Shown here: positions 54,701 to 63,024 of the stretch, in pieces
Layout: each line of letters begins with the position of its first letter
Numbering within the stretch: position 1 is the first letter of the stretch
DNA from: Bowmanella denitrificans
GTDB taxonomy: Bacteria; Pseudomonadota; Gammaproteobacteria; Enterobacterales; Alteromonadaceae
DNA: 64,000 bases
Assembly: GCF_002887595.1 (NCBI RefSeq)
Contig: NZ_PEBU01000002.1
Span: 434,001-498,000 of the forward strand
Reading direction: 5' to 3'
Position numbers and translations under genes: made by a program
Notes under the pieces: generated by a model
What the model was told of the DNA's origin: nothing
The model's input: the letters and a program-made list of their open reading frames with translations, nothing else
Database searches by the model: none

Positions 54701-55008
54701 AGATCCATTCTGGTGCCCCATTCAAATTCCAGCACCACATCAGACTGACCGGCTTTTGAGGTAGATGTCACGGTGCGTACACCCTTCACCACACCAACGG
54801 CTTCTTCTACCGGTTTACTCACCAGCTGCTCGACTTCACCTGGGGCTGCACCGGGATAGTCGGTGCGAATGGTCAGGGTAGGGTAGGACAACTCGGGTAG
54901 CAGATTGAGTGCCAGTCGAGACAGTGACACCATGCCAAATAAGATAATGGCAAAGGTGAACATCCACACAGTAACCGGCCTTTTAACAGCCACATCAACT
55001 AAGCTCAT
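51706..55008 (-). CDS. RND-family efflux permease (first of a pair) with enlarged central loop
   Basis: 1100 residues, about 50 more than AcrB. Standard blocks: SLVDVAVKRPVTVWMFTFAIILFG at the start; TM4 region IALAIGLLVDNSIVVLENIDRH; and FVLFTVPLACAGSIYGLYITG-like segments near the end. The extra length is between TM6 and TM7 (about residues 485–595), where a Pro/Ser/Asp-rich stretch is followed by hydrophobic, Arg-rich helices (YVLAWPFRMLIKAVGKLIYA). AAGGAAG precedes the ATG. It is the second gene after the adaptor and overlaps the partner permease. Confidence 0.92.
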   Translation of the reverse strand: MSLVDVAVKRPVTVWMFTFAIILFGMVSLSRLALNLLPELSYPTLTIRTDYPGAAPGEVEQLVSKPVEEAVGVVKGVRTVTSTSKAGQSDVVLEFEWGTRMDLASLDVREKLDVIWLPLDVKKPLLLRFNPNMDPILRMGLGATQGNMDANATKRLRTYAEEEFKRKLESVQGVASVKVGGGLENEIQVLINQDKASQLNIKLEEVIARLKAENVNTSGGRVEDGSREYLVRTLNQFQNLEQMRDLFIASREGRNIRLGDIAEVLDSHKERDAITRFAGLEGVEVAIYKEGDANTVQVAQNVKRRLEQIKKDIPAQYQLQLVYDQSLFIASAIDEVKSAAIIGGILAMLVLYLFLKNIWPTLIISISIPVSIIATFNLMYGNDISLNIMSLGGIALAIGLLVDNSIVVLENIDRHKKLGSHPHDAAAKGTKEVSNAIIASTLTTMAVFFPLVFVEGIAGQLFSDQALTVTFALAASLVVALTLIPMLAAREKQPGQTSPSMELDSAPDDAVAPPSGIAARTLYVLAWPFRMLIKAVGKLIYALSLFISSAVVMLTRLLRRLFGLLLRPFLWGFEKGFNILEHAYQVMLRAAMRQRMLTLSGILAVSLLSLALIPRLGMELIPPMSQGEFHVEVNLSTGARLEDTDQVLEKLALFTQQLPNVQRTYSLAGTGSLMNASPSQGGDYWGKLNVVMKPGSSATDESNTMDAMRDYLRTQAGITAKFGKPEMFSFSTPMEIQLSGYDLSLLSRYANELVSLLEANNRFADVKSTLRAGHPELKIYFNHAKLAQLGLSAADVSKLIAAKIGGEVASRYAIDDRKVDILVRTQEQQRDSVQDIAGITVNPGGSPAIPLEAVADIQMSVGPSEITRVGQERVALISANLAYGDLGEAVTDVKQLLAKLDLPLSMQARIAGQNEEMQVSFDSLKFALLLAVFMVYLVMASQFESLLHPFLILFTVPLACAGSIYGLYITGTNISVVVFIGLIMLAGIVVNNAIVLVDRINQLRESGSDKHDAIFAAASSRLRPILMTTLTTTLGLLPMAIGLGEGAEIRTPMAVTVICGLLFATVLTLLLIPVLYSLFDRKQFTQTSQTALEVGHEQAR

Positions 55009-55025
55009 GATAATCTTCCTTCTGC

Positions 55026-56111
55026 TTAGCGCTTGGCCAGTTCGAGGGTATTGACGATTTCTACTGGTGCCTTGTCTTTTAAATTGTGATGGCCTGTGAC
55101 GACCACCTGTTCGGTGCCAGAGAGCCCGTTAAGCACTTCTACCTTATCGCCTTCGGTATAGCCGGTTTGCACCTTGATTTTTTCTGCCACACCATCGCGA
55201 ACCACAAATACGCTGCTTGTATCGTCAATATTGATAATGGCCTGACGGGGTAGAAGAGTGGCATTTTGATGCGTGTCGTAGTTGAGTTTCACCTGAGCAA
55301 ACATCCCGGTTTTTAAGCGGTTATCTTCATTGGGTACACGCAAGGTAACTTTGAAAGTACCGGTTTTGGCATCTATAACCGGGCTGATGCGTTCCACAAA
55401 GGCTTTCACCTGGTTGTCATTGGCTGCGGTAATATCCAACTGTGCAGCTTGGTCGACATGCACTTTGGACAGCTCTTTTTCAGGCAGGTGCACAACACCG
55501 TAAAGTTGTTTCTGTTGCACAATATGGAACATGCGTTCACGCTGGAATGACTCTGTCAGGTTACCTACTTTGGCATTACGTTCAGCGATAAAGCCGGCAA
55601 TGGGCGCTTTGATGGTGGTTTCTGCCAGGTCCAGCTTAGCGAGCTCCAACTCCGCTTTGGCTGCATCATAAGAGGCGCTGAGTTTGTCAAATGCATCATC
55701 GCTGACCAATTTCTTGGCGTACATGTCACGAACTTTATTCAGTTCCTTTTCTATTCCGGTCAGATTGGCTTCTGCGCGTCTGAGGTTAAGGATATAGCGT
55801 TCGGTTTCCAATCTGGCCAGAACCTGGCCTTTTTCCACATAATCGCCTTCTTCCACCAGGATCTCATGAATAATGCCGGATGCTCTGGCTACCACAAACG
55901 CTTCTTCTTTGGCTTCGAGAATGGCTGTGGTGGCGTAATTAGAAGAAATATCTCCCTGACTCAATGCGGCGACTTCAACCGGAATGGCGATAACCTCGGC
56001 TTTTTTTTGCGCGCTATCAACGGTTGCTTCGGCACCGCCACAGCCACTTAACAGAGCGCTGGCAGCGAATATGGAACTGGCGATGAGTGTTTTTACGAAC
56101 CTGGATTGCAT
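55026..56111 (-). CDS. RND periplasmic adaptor lipoprotein
   Basis: 361 residues. The N-terminus is a lipoprotein signal (SSIFAASALLSGCGGAEA, lipobox LSGC near residue 24). It continues with the lipoyl half (ASGIIHEILVEEGDYVEKGQVLARL), an alpha-helical hairpin (about 100–165), the second lipoyl half (IKAPIAGFIAERNAKVGNLTE) and a membrane-proximal barrel (VKVQTGYTEGDKVEVLNGLSGTEQVVV). It bridges the two RND permeases to an outer-membrane channel encoded elsewhere. GGGGAA precedes the ATG. First gene of the operon. Confidence 0.93.
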   Translation of the reverse strand: MQSRFVKTLIASSIFAASALLSGCGGAEATVDSAQKKAEVIAIPVEVAALSQGDISSNYATTAILEAKEEAFVVARASGIIHEILVEEGDYVEKGQVLARLETERYILNLRRAEANLTGIEKELNKVRDMYAKKLVSDDAFDKLSASYDAAKAELELAKLDLAETTIKAPIAGFIAERNAKVGNLTESFQRERMFHIVQQKQLYGVVHLPEKELSKVHVDQAAQLDITAANDNQVKAFVERISPVIDAKTGTFKVTLRVPNEDNRLKTGMFAQVKLNYDTHQNATLLPRQAIINIDDTSSVFVVRDGVAEKIKVQTGYTEGDKVEVLNGLSGTEQVVVTGHHNLKDKAPVEIVNTLELAKR

Positions 56112-56442
56112 GGATTTTCCCCGGAAGTTTATCGTGTGGTCACAATGTCCTGTGTTATTGCACTATGAAGCACTCACCGTGCCAGTGTAATAAGTTCAAT
56201 AAAAACAAATAGATATCTTTTTTCTTATGTTCGAGGTTTGTTGGTTTGCGTATAAGTTGGCGATTTCGACCAATTGTTGGTTACTTGTGTCAAAAGTTAA
56301 TGTTGCGTCAACCCTGATCACTTAATGTTAGTGGTTTAGCAAAGGCTACCGAGATGAAATTTGTAAGTAAGTGTGCTGAGGTTGTTTGAAAAGAGAACCA
56401 TGCGGGTAGGCTTGAAAGGGAGGGGGATACAAAAGTAGCAGA
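56112..56442. other. 331-base intergenic region upstream of the RND operon
   Basis: No gene and no regulator palindrome was found. The promoter of the adaptor/RND operon should lie here on the minus strand; an AT-rich tract around 56190–56230 is compatible, but I could not pick reliable −35 and −10 elements. Confidence 0.4.
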
Positions 56443-56916
56443 TCAATTTTTACCGCAGCATTGCTTAAACTTTTTATTACTACCGCAAAAACAGCTGTCA
56501 TTCCGACCTAACCTGAGTTTGCCACAGTCATCTAACATCTGCCCATCCACATAACGCCAATGACCTTCTTCAATAATAAAGCGGGATAGCTCATGTAGTT
56601 TATACAATTGGCCATCGTAACGATAAAAGGCACTAAATTGTACGGTGGCCCCTGGCTCGGTTAGCTGATGAGACTCTACCTGCAATGCCAGCCATTGTGT
56701 TTCATTGGCATCTTGTTGCAACACTGCCAAAGACAAGTCCCGGCGTTTAGCCTGACTATAAGTGTTCAAAATATATTGGAAATCACCCAATACATAGGCG
56801 CAATAACGTGAACGCATCAAGGCTTCGGCGGTTGGGGCCAAAAGCTTACCTTTAAGCAGTGGCTCACAGCAGCGTGCGAAGGCAAGTTTACTATCGCAAT
56901 AACAAAGTGTTGTCAT
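56443..56916 (-). CDS. ychJ: YchJ-family SEC-C motif protein
   Basis: 157 residues from the ATG at 56916, where MTTLCYCDSKLAFARCCEPLL aligns with the start of enteric YchJ; the frame is open to 56955 without support. An N-terminal Cys-rich motif, APTAEALMRSRYCAYVLGDFQYI (the conserved MRSRY block), and a C-terminal zinc-binding SEC-C motif RNDSCFCGSNKKFKQCCGK are present. The family is uncharacterised, perhaps translation- or protein-quality-related. It lies 32 bases after the SulA-like gene and may share its SOS control. Confidence 0.92.
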   Translation of the reverse strand: MTTLCYCDSKLAFARCCEPLLKGKLLAPTAEALMRSRYCAYVLGDFQYILNTYSQAKRRDLSLAVLQQDANETQWLALQVESHQLTEPGATVQFSAFYRYDGQLYKLHELSRFIIEEGHWRYVDGQMLDDCGKLRLGRNDSCFCGSNKKFKQCCGKN

Positions 56917-56948
56917 GGAAAAAGTCGAGATCGGCAGCAGTAAGCCCA

Positions 56949-57332
56949 TTACCATGGCCCAAAGACAAGATTGTTGTCCAGGCCTTTTTCTTTACTTAAG
57001 CTTACCACTGTAACGCCAAACTGACGACAGAGCTGTTCCAGGCGCTTACGGTTTAATTCATCCAGTACTAACTCTTCTACAAACAGTGCGCAGGTTTTTC
57101 CGGCACTCATCAGCTTTTCCAGCCATTCCAGAGTCTGTTCTGCTTCAGGACGAGGTAACTGCTGGCTATGGTGTTCTGTCCGCTTAAATCGCAGGTTGTT
57201 GGCCAGCAAATAAATCCATTTATTCTGTTGCGTAAAGTGTTGCATCAGGCTGCGAAGTTGCGACCCCTGGTAAATGGACAATTCCATTAAGCCTGGTTGG
57301 TGGCGAGACGGAAGCAATGCGTTAACGGCCAT
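56949..57332 (-). CDS. sulA: SulA-like SOS cell-division inhibitor
   Basis: 127 residues from the ATG at 57332 (AACAAGG upstream). The pattern PGLMELSIYQGSQLRSLMQHFTQQNKWIYLLANNLRF, then a C-terminal RecA-like half TLEWLEKLMSAGKTCALFVEELVLDELNRKRLEQLCRQFGVTVV, resembles the SulA fold that blocks FtsZ polymerisation. Two LexA-like boxes lie directly upstream. It is somewhat shorter than enteric SulA (169). Degradation by Lon would need a C-terminal His-containing tail, which is not obvious here. Confidence 0.82.
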   Translation of the reverse strand: MAVNALLPSRHQPGLMELSIYQGSQLRSLMQHFTQQNKWIYLLANNLRFKRTEHHSQQLPRPEAEQTLEWLEKLMSAGKTCALFVEELVLDELNRKRLEQLCRQFGVTVVSLSKEKGLDNNLVFGPW

Positions 57333-57339
57333 AACAAAA

Positions 57340-57395
57340 CCTTGTTTATTTATACAGTAGTTATGCAAACAGTAGTACTGTATAAATAAACATGC
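57340..57395. promoter_or_regulatory. paired LexA (SOS) boxes forming an inverted repeat
   Basis: GTTTATTTATACAGTA (57344–57359) and TACTGTATAAATAAAC (57376–57391) are exact reverse complements. Each reads as CTGT-N8-ACAN, one base short of the LexA consensus. The first box is 12–27 bases upstream of the SulA-like start, the second 44–59 bases. Confidence 0.82.
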
Positions 57396-57498
57396 AAGTG
57401 TTTTTTTTAAACAATTTTTAGTGGATGCATCTGTTTAGCATGCTGACTTTAGTTAACCCTTGTTCGTTACTGCTTTTGCTTTATGTCTGGTTCCTTTC

Positions 57499-58677
57499 CT
57501 AGCGCAACAGGTTTGCCGCTATCATGGCCTGAATCTGTTCGGGTTGCAGACCAAACTCTATAAGCACGTCACGGCTGTGTTGGCCTAAGCCAGGTGCGGA
57601 GCTAAAAGGCGGGGGGAGATGGGCACTCATTTTAATCACTTGCCCTAAATGAACATGTTGCTTGTGATCGGCCGAAGTATCTTTTTTTAGTGCGCCTCTG
57701 GCCATGACTTGCGGGTCTTCCAATGCTTGTTGCAGACTGTTTACCGCGCTAAGACAATATTCCTGTTGGTCAAACTCCTGAAGCCAGGCACTTCTGCTTC
57801 GGCTTAAAAATAACGTTTCCAGCGCTTTACATTGATCCTGGTAGTTAACTAGCTCAGCGATAAAGCCGTGCCCGGTCTTATGCAAAAAAGCCTGAAAGTA
57901 GCGTTGCTCACCTGCGCCAAAGTACAGGAAGTTGCCACAGGCACAGGCATAGATACGGTTTCTTGGCCAATTACCCTGTAAAAATGCCTGTCCTTGTCTG
58001 GGTAACGTGGTATCTAGCAACTCACCAGCACTTGGCGCTTGCATGGCCATTAAGGCATCCAGTACAGCTACATCAACCAATTGCCCTTGTTGACTTTGTT
58101 GCCTGTGATACAGCGCAGCCAAGATGCCACTAAGTGCGGTATAACCGCCAACCAATGATAGTCCGGGTGCCAGTGAGGGTCGGTTGTTTTCTGTACTAAA
58201 GCTGTCCAGCAGACCGCTGAGTGCGCCAATATTGCCTTCATGTTGCATCTGGCTGGCACGCGGTCCCGTCAGGCCATATCCGGATATGTGACAATAGATA
58301 AGCCGTGGATTGATTTTGTGTAAGTCGGCATAGCCCAGCCCCCACGAGTCCATGCGGCCAGGCTTAAATCCTTCAATCAATACATCGGCCTGTTTAAGCA
58401 TGTCTAACAAAGCACTTTTGCCTAATCCTTTGCGAAAATTCATAGCCAGCGAGCGTTTATTATTGTTGATGGCCTGGAATGCGGCATTGACCTTCTCACC
58501 CTGTTCTTCGGTCTGACCAAATGGGGGCATAAACCTGAACATATCGCCGCCTTTAATCGGCTCTATCTTAATCACGTTGGCGCCAAGGCTTGCCAGTAGA
58601 GCACCGCAAAAAGGCCCGCTGCCCATAAAGGCCAGTTCAATAACCAGTATGTCCTTAAGTATCGGGAATTTTTGCAT
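57499..58677 (-). CDS. family III CoA-transferase / AMACR-like enzyme
   Basis: 392 residues with the CaiB/BaiF family layout: LKDILVIELAFMGSGPFCGALLASLGANVIKIEPIKGGD at the start, NNNKRSLAMNFRKG, FKPGRMDSWGLGYADLHKINPRLIYCHISGYGLTGP near 105–140, and QHEGNIGALSGLL at 145–157. It either moves CoA between acids or racemises 2-methylacyl-CoA. At the position where racemases have GHD and many transferases have the catalytic Asp, this protein has H146-E147. It is one base after the ThDP-enzyme gene. Confidence 0.88.
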   Translation of the reverse strand: MQKFPILKDILVIELAFMGSGPFCGALLASLGANVIKIEPIKGGDMFRFMPPFGQTEEQGEKVNAAFQAINNNKRSLAMNFRKGLGKSALLDMLKQADVLIEGFKPGRMDSWGLGYADLHKINPRLIYCHISGYGLTGPRASQMQHEGNIGALSGLLDSFSTENNRPSLAPGLSLVGGYTALSGILAALYHRQQSQQGQLVDVAVLDALMAMQAPSAGELLDTTLPRQGQAFLQGNWPRNRIYACACGNFLYFGAGEQRYFQAFLHKTGHGFIAELVNYQDQCKALETLFLSRSRSAWLQEFDQQEYCLSAVNSLQQALEDPQVMARGALKKDTSADHKQHVHLGQVIKMSAHLPPPFSSAPGLGQHSRDVLIEFGLQPEQIQAMIAANLLR

Positions 58678-58678
58678 G

Positions 58679-61090
58679 TCAGTAATACCAATCGGTGCTG
58701 AAGTGGCGATACATATCTCCTTGATTATTATGCGCTGTCATAACCTGAATAATATTGATGCTATTTTTGCTTGTGAGCCATTCATGCATTTGCTCCGGGT
58801 CGAACTCTATGATGCTGTGCTGGGTGATCTTTACACCAGCATGGTAAAAAACAGCCGGTGACTGATAAAGGCTCAGGCTATTCATTTGTTCACCGGCATG
58901 ACCCAACAAGGCTCGTTCCTGATAAGTACGCACCATGGACAGGCTGTTATTGACGAAGATAAACAATGTGGCACTGCCGCGTACGGTGGATTTGACGCCA
59001 CGTAGGTTTTTAAGTAGAAAAGGCAATATATCCGGTGCCAGATTACGGGCTCCATCGCCAACAAAGGCCACTGTGTTGCCTGGATTTTTCAGTGCCACTA
59101 AAGGAAAGGCCATAAGCGCATCCCCCATGCAACCTCGGCCATAGATGCTGGAAAAACCTGGGCCGGTGCGAGGCAGGCTACCCAGAGCGCTAAATCCGCA
59201 CCGCCCAGCATCAAATAACCCGGTGTAGCGGTATGCCTGTTTTTGGATCAGGGCTTTGAGCAATTCGCTGAAGCGGTAGAAAAAATAATCCGGACTCATT
59301 GGACAGCTTGGCAATTGACTTAACAATCCCGCCGACAGTGATTTGGCCCTGGCAATTTGTGTTTGGCGGTATGCCAGTACTTGAGGATCGACGGCTAACT
59401 TTGCTTTTATCTGCAGTAGAAAATCAACCAGCTTCATACACAGCCCCTGGCTGGCATGGGGAGCGATATGCGCGGCATTTTCTGTAACTTGTATGGTTTC
59501 GAGCCGGTGTTTGAAATTACCAGGTGGAAATGGGCTGGAAGGTTGCCCAAGTCGGCTTTTTAAAAAAAAGATAACCTGATCTTGTTTCGGGTTAAGCTCG
59601 CCGTCCTGGTAAAGATAACTCAGTAGTTCCCGACTGGTACCATATACTCCAAGCGTCCCCAGATATTGTGCATTGTAGTTACCCTCAGGATAGGCACTCA
59701 CACAGCCTGGGCGTTGTACCGAATCTGCCAGTGCGATTCCTGCTTGCCTGGCAATATCCATCAGCAGGGTACGCTCCTGCGCCGACAACGGGCTGTCTAC
59801 TACCCAAAGGAGTTTGCGACTGTGTTGGTTTAACAGCGCCATAATATTATCCGGTAGTGACGGTATGGCTTGTGAAGCGGATTTTTTAACCGGTATGGGC
59901 GCAATGACTGCACTGGGTAATGAACGGCAGCTATCCAATACTCTGGGCGTCGCTAATAGCACCACCGGGCCTTGATCTCTGTCATACAGGTTTTGGGCCT
60001 CAATCAGGTCATGCTCCATCTGTTGTGGATCACACATATACACCCAGGCTATAGCCATGCCATCAAGAATGCGGCGGATATCTTCCTCAGCATTCATCAT
60101 GCCCTGTGCGGCAAACCAGTGGTTCGGTTCACCTTCGCCACAGACGATAAAGCCTCTGGCGCGACTGCGTTTGAGGTTGAGCAGCGTCCCTTTGAACTCC
60201 AGCATCATGCCGCAGGTGACAGTGAGCAGAAATGGTGACCGATATAACTGCCAGTTGGCCAGTGCACTGCAAGCCAGACTGTGCTCATTACAACCATTGA
60301 TGATTGTGATCTGGCGCTGCGCCAATCCCTGCTCTAAGGCATCAATGAACGGTGCAATGACCGACCCTGTGTAATAGCCAAATAGCCAGTTATCATCCGC
60401 ACGCGCCGTGAAAAATTCCAGCATAAAGGTGGCAAGACTGATAAACCGCCTGCCGTACTCTGTAACGCCCTGAATACGGCCGGCATGTGGTAGCGAACGT
60501 AGTTTTCTTGCCAGTAGCGGATTGCAGTAATAACGCAGCAGAAACTCCATGGTGTCCACTATGGATTGGCTGGCGATGATGGCCTGCCAATGGCTTTGTT
60601 GTTTGTGCACATAGTGTTCGACACTATTGGCAAGGCTAAACACTAAGCCATGGCTTGGTGGTGAGGTGAAGTAAACCAAAGATAATGGACTGCGAAGTCC
60701 GCTAATTTTGCGCTTTGACAGAGCTGAGTAAAAACTGTCGAGACGTTCCTGTAATTGCTGTGCCGATATGCCAAGCTGATTGTCATAGAACAGCAGATCC
60801 AGTGAATCTTGTTGCTGCTCAGTGAGTTGATGACAGAGTTGTTCAAGACTGTCAGCCACATACAGGCTGACATTAAACGTCTTTTCCAGTCGCCCTATCT
60901 GGTTGACGGCTTTGTTAAGCAATTGCTGATGCAGTGGCAACACAGAAACCGGACTGAGAGGTATCGCCGATTCATTGCGAATACGCAGGGTGGTTACCGA
61001 CAAAGGTTGAAAAAGCTGCTGTATTCCAAAAACAATTGCAGAGGTTAACGCAGGGTCTTTGCTGACGATACCGATCCCTGGACAATACAT
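58679..61090 (-). CDS. unusual ThDP-dependent enzyme with extra N-terminal domain
   Basis: 803 residues from the ATG at 61090 (AAAGGGAT about eight bases upstream); a TTG at 61144 that overlaps the dgt stop is the alternative. The ThDP-enzyme PYR domain holds the activating Glu in INGCNEHSLACSALANW near residue 267. The PP domain holds VAFVGDGARNLAPDIL with NNSLSM about 30 residues later (GDG–NN motif, near 676–710), preceded by FSSIYGRGCMGDALMAFPLVAL. Residues 1–220 form an extra domain I do not recognise. It could be a decarboxylase or carboligase of the PigD/oxalyl-CoA-decarboxylase type. Pairing with a CoA-transferase suggests an acyl-CoA or acid substrate; this is inference. Confidence 0.8.
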   Translation of the reverse strand: MYCPGIGIVSKDPALTSAIVFGIQQLFQPLSVTTLRIRNESAIPLSPVSVLPLHQQLLNKAVNQIGRLEKTFNVSLYVADSLEQLCHQLTEQQQDSLDLLFYDNQLGISAQQLQERLDSFYSALSKRKISGLRSPLSLVYFTSPPSHGLVFSLANSVEHYVHKQQSHWQAIIASQSIVDTMEFLLRYYCNPLLARKLRSLPHAGRIQGVTEYGRRFISLATFMLEFFTARADDNWLFGYYTGSVIAPFIDALEQGLAQRQITIINGCNEHSLACSALANWQLYRSPFLLTVTCGMMLEFKGTLLNLKRSRARGFIVCGEGEPNHWFAAQGMMNAEEDIRRILDGMAIAWVYMCDPQQMEHDLIEAQNLYDRDQGPVVLLATPRVLDSCRSLPSAVIAPIPVKKSASQAIPSLPDNIMALLNQHSRKLLWVVDSPLSAQERTLLMDIARQAGIALADSVQRPGCVSAYPEGNYNAQYLGTLGVYGTSRELLSYLYQDGELNPKQDQVIFFLKSRLGQPSSPFPPGNFKHRLETIQVTENAAHIAPHASQGLCMKLVDFLLQIKAKLAVDPQVLAYRQTQIARAKSLSAGLLSQLPSCPMSPDYFFYRFSELLKALIQKQAYRYTGLFDAGRCGFSALGSLPRTGPGFSSIYGRGCMGDALMAFPLVALKNPGNTVAFVGDGARNLAPDILPFLLKNLRGVKSTVRGSATLFIFVNNSLSMVRTYQERALLGHAGEQMNSLSLYQSPAVFYHAGVKITQHSIIEFDPEQMHEWLTSKNSINIIQVMTAHNNQGDMYRHFSTDWYY

Positions 61091-61140
61091 AGATGTATCC
61101 CTTTGATGAATTATTGATTGTCCGTATTTTAGCCACTGGT

Positions 61141-62424
61141 TCAAGTCTGAATATTGCGTGGAAGGAATAGTTGTCCATACAGTCTGGAAGCAAATTCGTC
61201 CGTCATCCCTGAGATATAATCAGCGATAACCCGTTGTTCCTGCCCCTGAGCCTGTCCTTTCAGCCAGCGCTGCTTGGTGTTTTCCGGTAACAAACGCATA
61301 GGGTCGGAACTGAATGCTTCAAATAAGGCCATCACCAGTTGCTGGCCTTTAAACTCCATACGCTGTACGTCGCTTTGACGAATGACCCATCGGTATACAT
61401 AAGCTTTAAATTCGTCCAGGGCCTGACTAAAGCCTGATGGAAGCTGGGCGTTATTGGCGAGCAGAGGGTGTTTGAATTGGTTATCCGTAGTGCCAATTTC
61501 AACGGCAGTAATAAAGGCGTTAACCAGAGCACCAATGGCGTCTTTACGATCATAGTGGGCCTGGCTGAACAATTTGATCGCAAGGTGCTGTATGTTCTGG
61601 CTAAGCCAGACAATGTCGAGTTGGCTGATGGGGTTGGCGACTTCTTCAATAAAACTATCCTGACTGACAATACCTGTCACTATGGCATCTTCCAGATCGT
61701 GAATGCTGTAAGCAATGTCGTCGGCAAGCTCCATAATAGAGCAATCAAAGGACTTAAAACGGGTTTTGGCAAGCTGCGCATTGTGTGGGGCAAAGCTACA
61801 AAATAGCGCTTTGTCTTCGGCTTCCAATGGTGACAGCAACCAGTCAAATACGTCTTTGTCGTCATCAAACAAACCTTTAGCCGGTTGCCAATCCTGTAAA
61901 CGCTCTGTTGTCGGACGGGTGATTAATAACTGACTTTGATAGTTCGGGTATTTCACCAGGCCCAACAAAGTTCGGCGGCATAAGTTCATACCTGCGTCGG
62001 GTGTATAGGGCTCAAGCTTGGTGACAATGCGAAAAGTCTGCCCATTGCCTTCAAAACCCCCATGCTTGCGCATCATATAGTTCAGTGCCATTTCGCCCCC
62101 GTGGCCGAAGGGCGGGTGACCTATATCATGGGCCAGACAGAGTGTTTCGATCAGATTATCGTTAAGGTCCAACGCATGACTTTGCTGTGGGTACTTCTGC
62201 CGCAGTTGGGATGCAATGCCATGGCCAATTTGTGCGGCCTCCAGCGAATGTGTTAAGCGGGTGCGATGAAAATCATTCACACCCACGCCAAGTACCTGCG
62301 TTTTGGCCTGCAAACGGCGAAAAGCGGCAGAGTGCAACACCCGGGCTTTATCGCGCTGGAAGGCTGAGCGGTGGTCCCCCTGTCGTTCGGGTTGCATCTG
62401 CTGTCTTGCAAGCCAGGGGGACAT
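61141..62424 (-). CDS. dgt: dGTPase-like HD-domain dNTP triphosphohydrolase
   Basis: 427 residues with AGGAG six bases before the ATG. The HD metal set is clear: [17 protein letters not shown] (first His), [18 protein letters not shown] (HD with extra His) and [21 protein letters not shown] (Asp). It hydrolyses dNTPs to deoxynucleoside and triphosphate. The length fits the shorter Dgt-like class rather than the 505-residue enteric enzyme. It starts three bases after the YfbR stop. Confidence 0.92.
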   Translation of the reverse strand: MSPWLARQQMQPERQGDHRSAFQRDKARVLHSAAFRRLQAKTQVLGVGVNDFHRTRLTHSLEAAQIGHGIASQLRQKYPQQSHALDLNDNLIETLCLAHDIGHPPFGHGGEMALNYMMRKHGGFEGNGQTFRIVTKLEPYTPDAGMNLCRRTLLGLVKYPNYQSQLLITRPTTERLQDWQPAKGLFDDDKDVFDWLLSPLEAEDKALFCSFAPHNAQLAKTRFKSFDCSIMELADDIAYSIHDLEDAIVTGIVSQDSFIEEVANPISQLDIVWLSQNIQHLAIKLFSQAHYDRKDAIGALVNAFITAVEIGTTDNQFKHPLLANNAQLPSGFSQALDEFKAYVYRWVIRQSDVQRMEFKGQQLVMALFEAFSSDPMRLLPENTKQRWLKGQAQGQEQRVIADYISGMTDEFASRLYGQLFLPRNIQT

Positions 62425-62427
62425 AGA

Positions 62428-63024
62428 TTACTCCTGCGTGATTTCGTCCAGACTCAAAGAGAAACTGGGTACATAGGCCTCAAGGAAATAATTAACTTCC
62501 TCTGATTGGTATTCCTGCAGAATTTTATCCAACCGTCGTTTTGCCAGTTCAAACTCATGGTTGCCGGCGGATAGCTCTTCAAGGGTTTTAAGGTAGGCGC
62601 AAATAATATCGGCGGCCTTAATAATAAATCGCTCATCGTCGGTGTGATATTGCCCGTCAATTAACTGCGCGTAATCCTGGCGGAATGCATCGGGGGCCAT
62701 TTCTATCAGCTTTTGCTCGGCGATTTGCTCAATCTTTTTGTATTCCTGCTGAATCGCCGGATTGTAATATTTCACCGGGGTAGGTAAGTCACCGGTCAGA
62801 ACCTCCGATACATCGTGGAACATGGCCAGGGTGGCAATGCGAAAAGGGTCCAACTGGCCGCCATAAAACTTATTGCGGATCATGGCCAGGGCGTGGGCAA
62901 CCATGGCCACCTGCAAGCTGTGCTCCTGCACATTTTCGGTACTGACATTGCGCATCAGCGGCCAGCGGTTAATCAGTTTCATGCGTGCTAAATGGGCGAA
63001 GAAGTGACTTTGCGGCACACTCAT
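62428..63024 (-). CDS. yfbR: 5'-deoxynucleotidase YfbR
   Basis: 198 residues. HD-domain pattern: [28 protein letters not shown] (first His), [24 protein letters not shown] (HD) and late [13 protein letters not shown] (Asp). It dephosphorylates deoxynucleoside 5'-monophosphates. Its ATG overlaps the aminotransferase stop (ATGA). The same alaA–yfbR order occurs in enterics. Confidence 0.95.
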   Translation of the reverse strand: MSVPQSHFFAHLARMKLINRWPLMRNVSTENVQEHSLQVAMVAHALAMIRNKFYGGQLDPFRIATLAMFHDVSEVLTGDLPTPVKYYNPAIQQEYKKIEQIAEQKLIEMAPDAFRQDYAQLIDGQYHTDDERFIIKAADIICAYLKTLEELSAGNHEFELAKRRLDKILQEYQSEEVNYFLEAYVPSFSLSLDEITQE

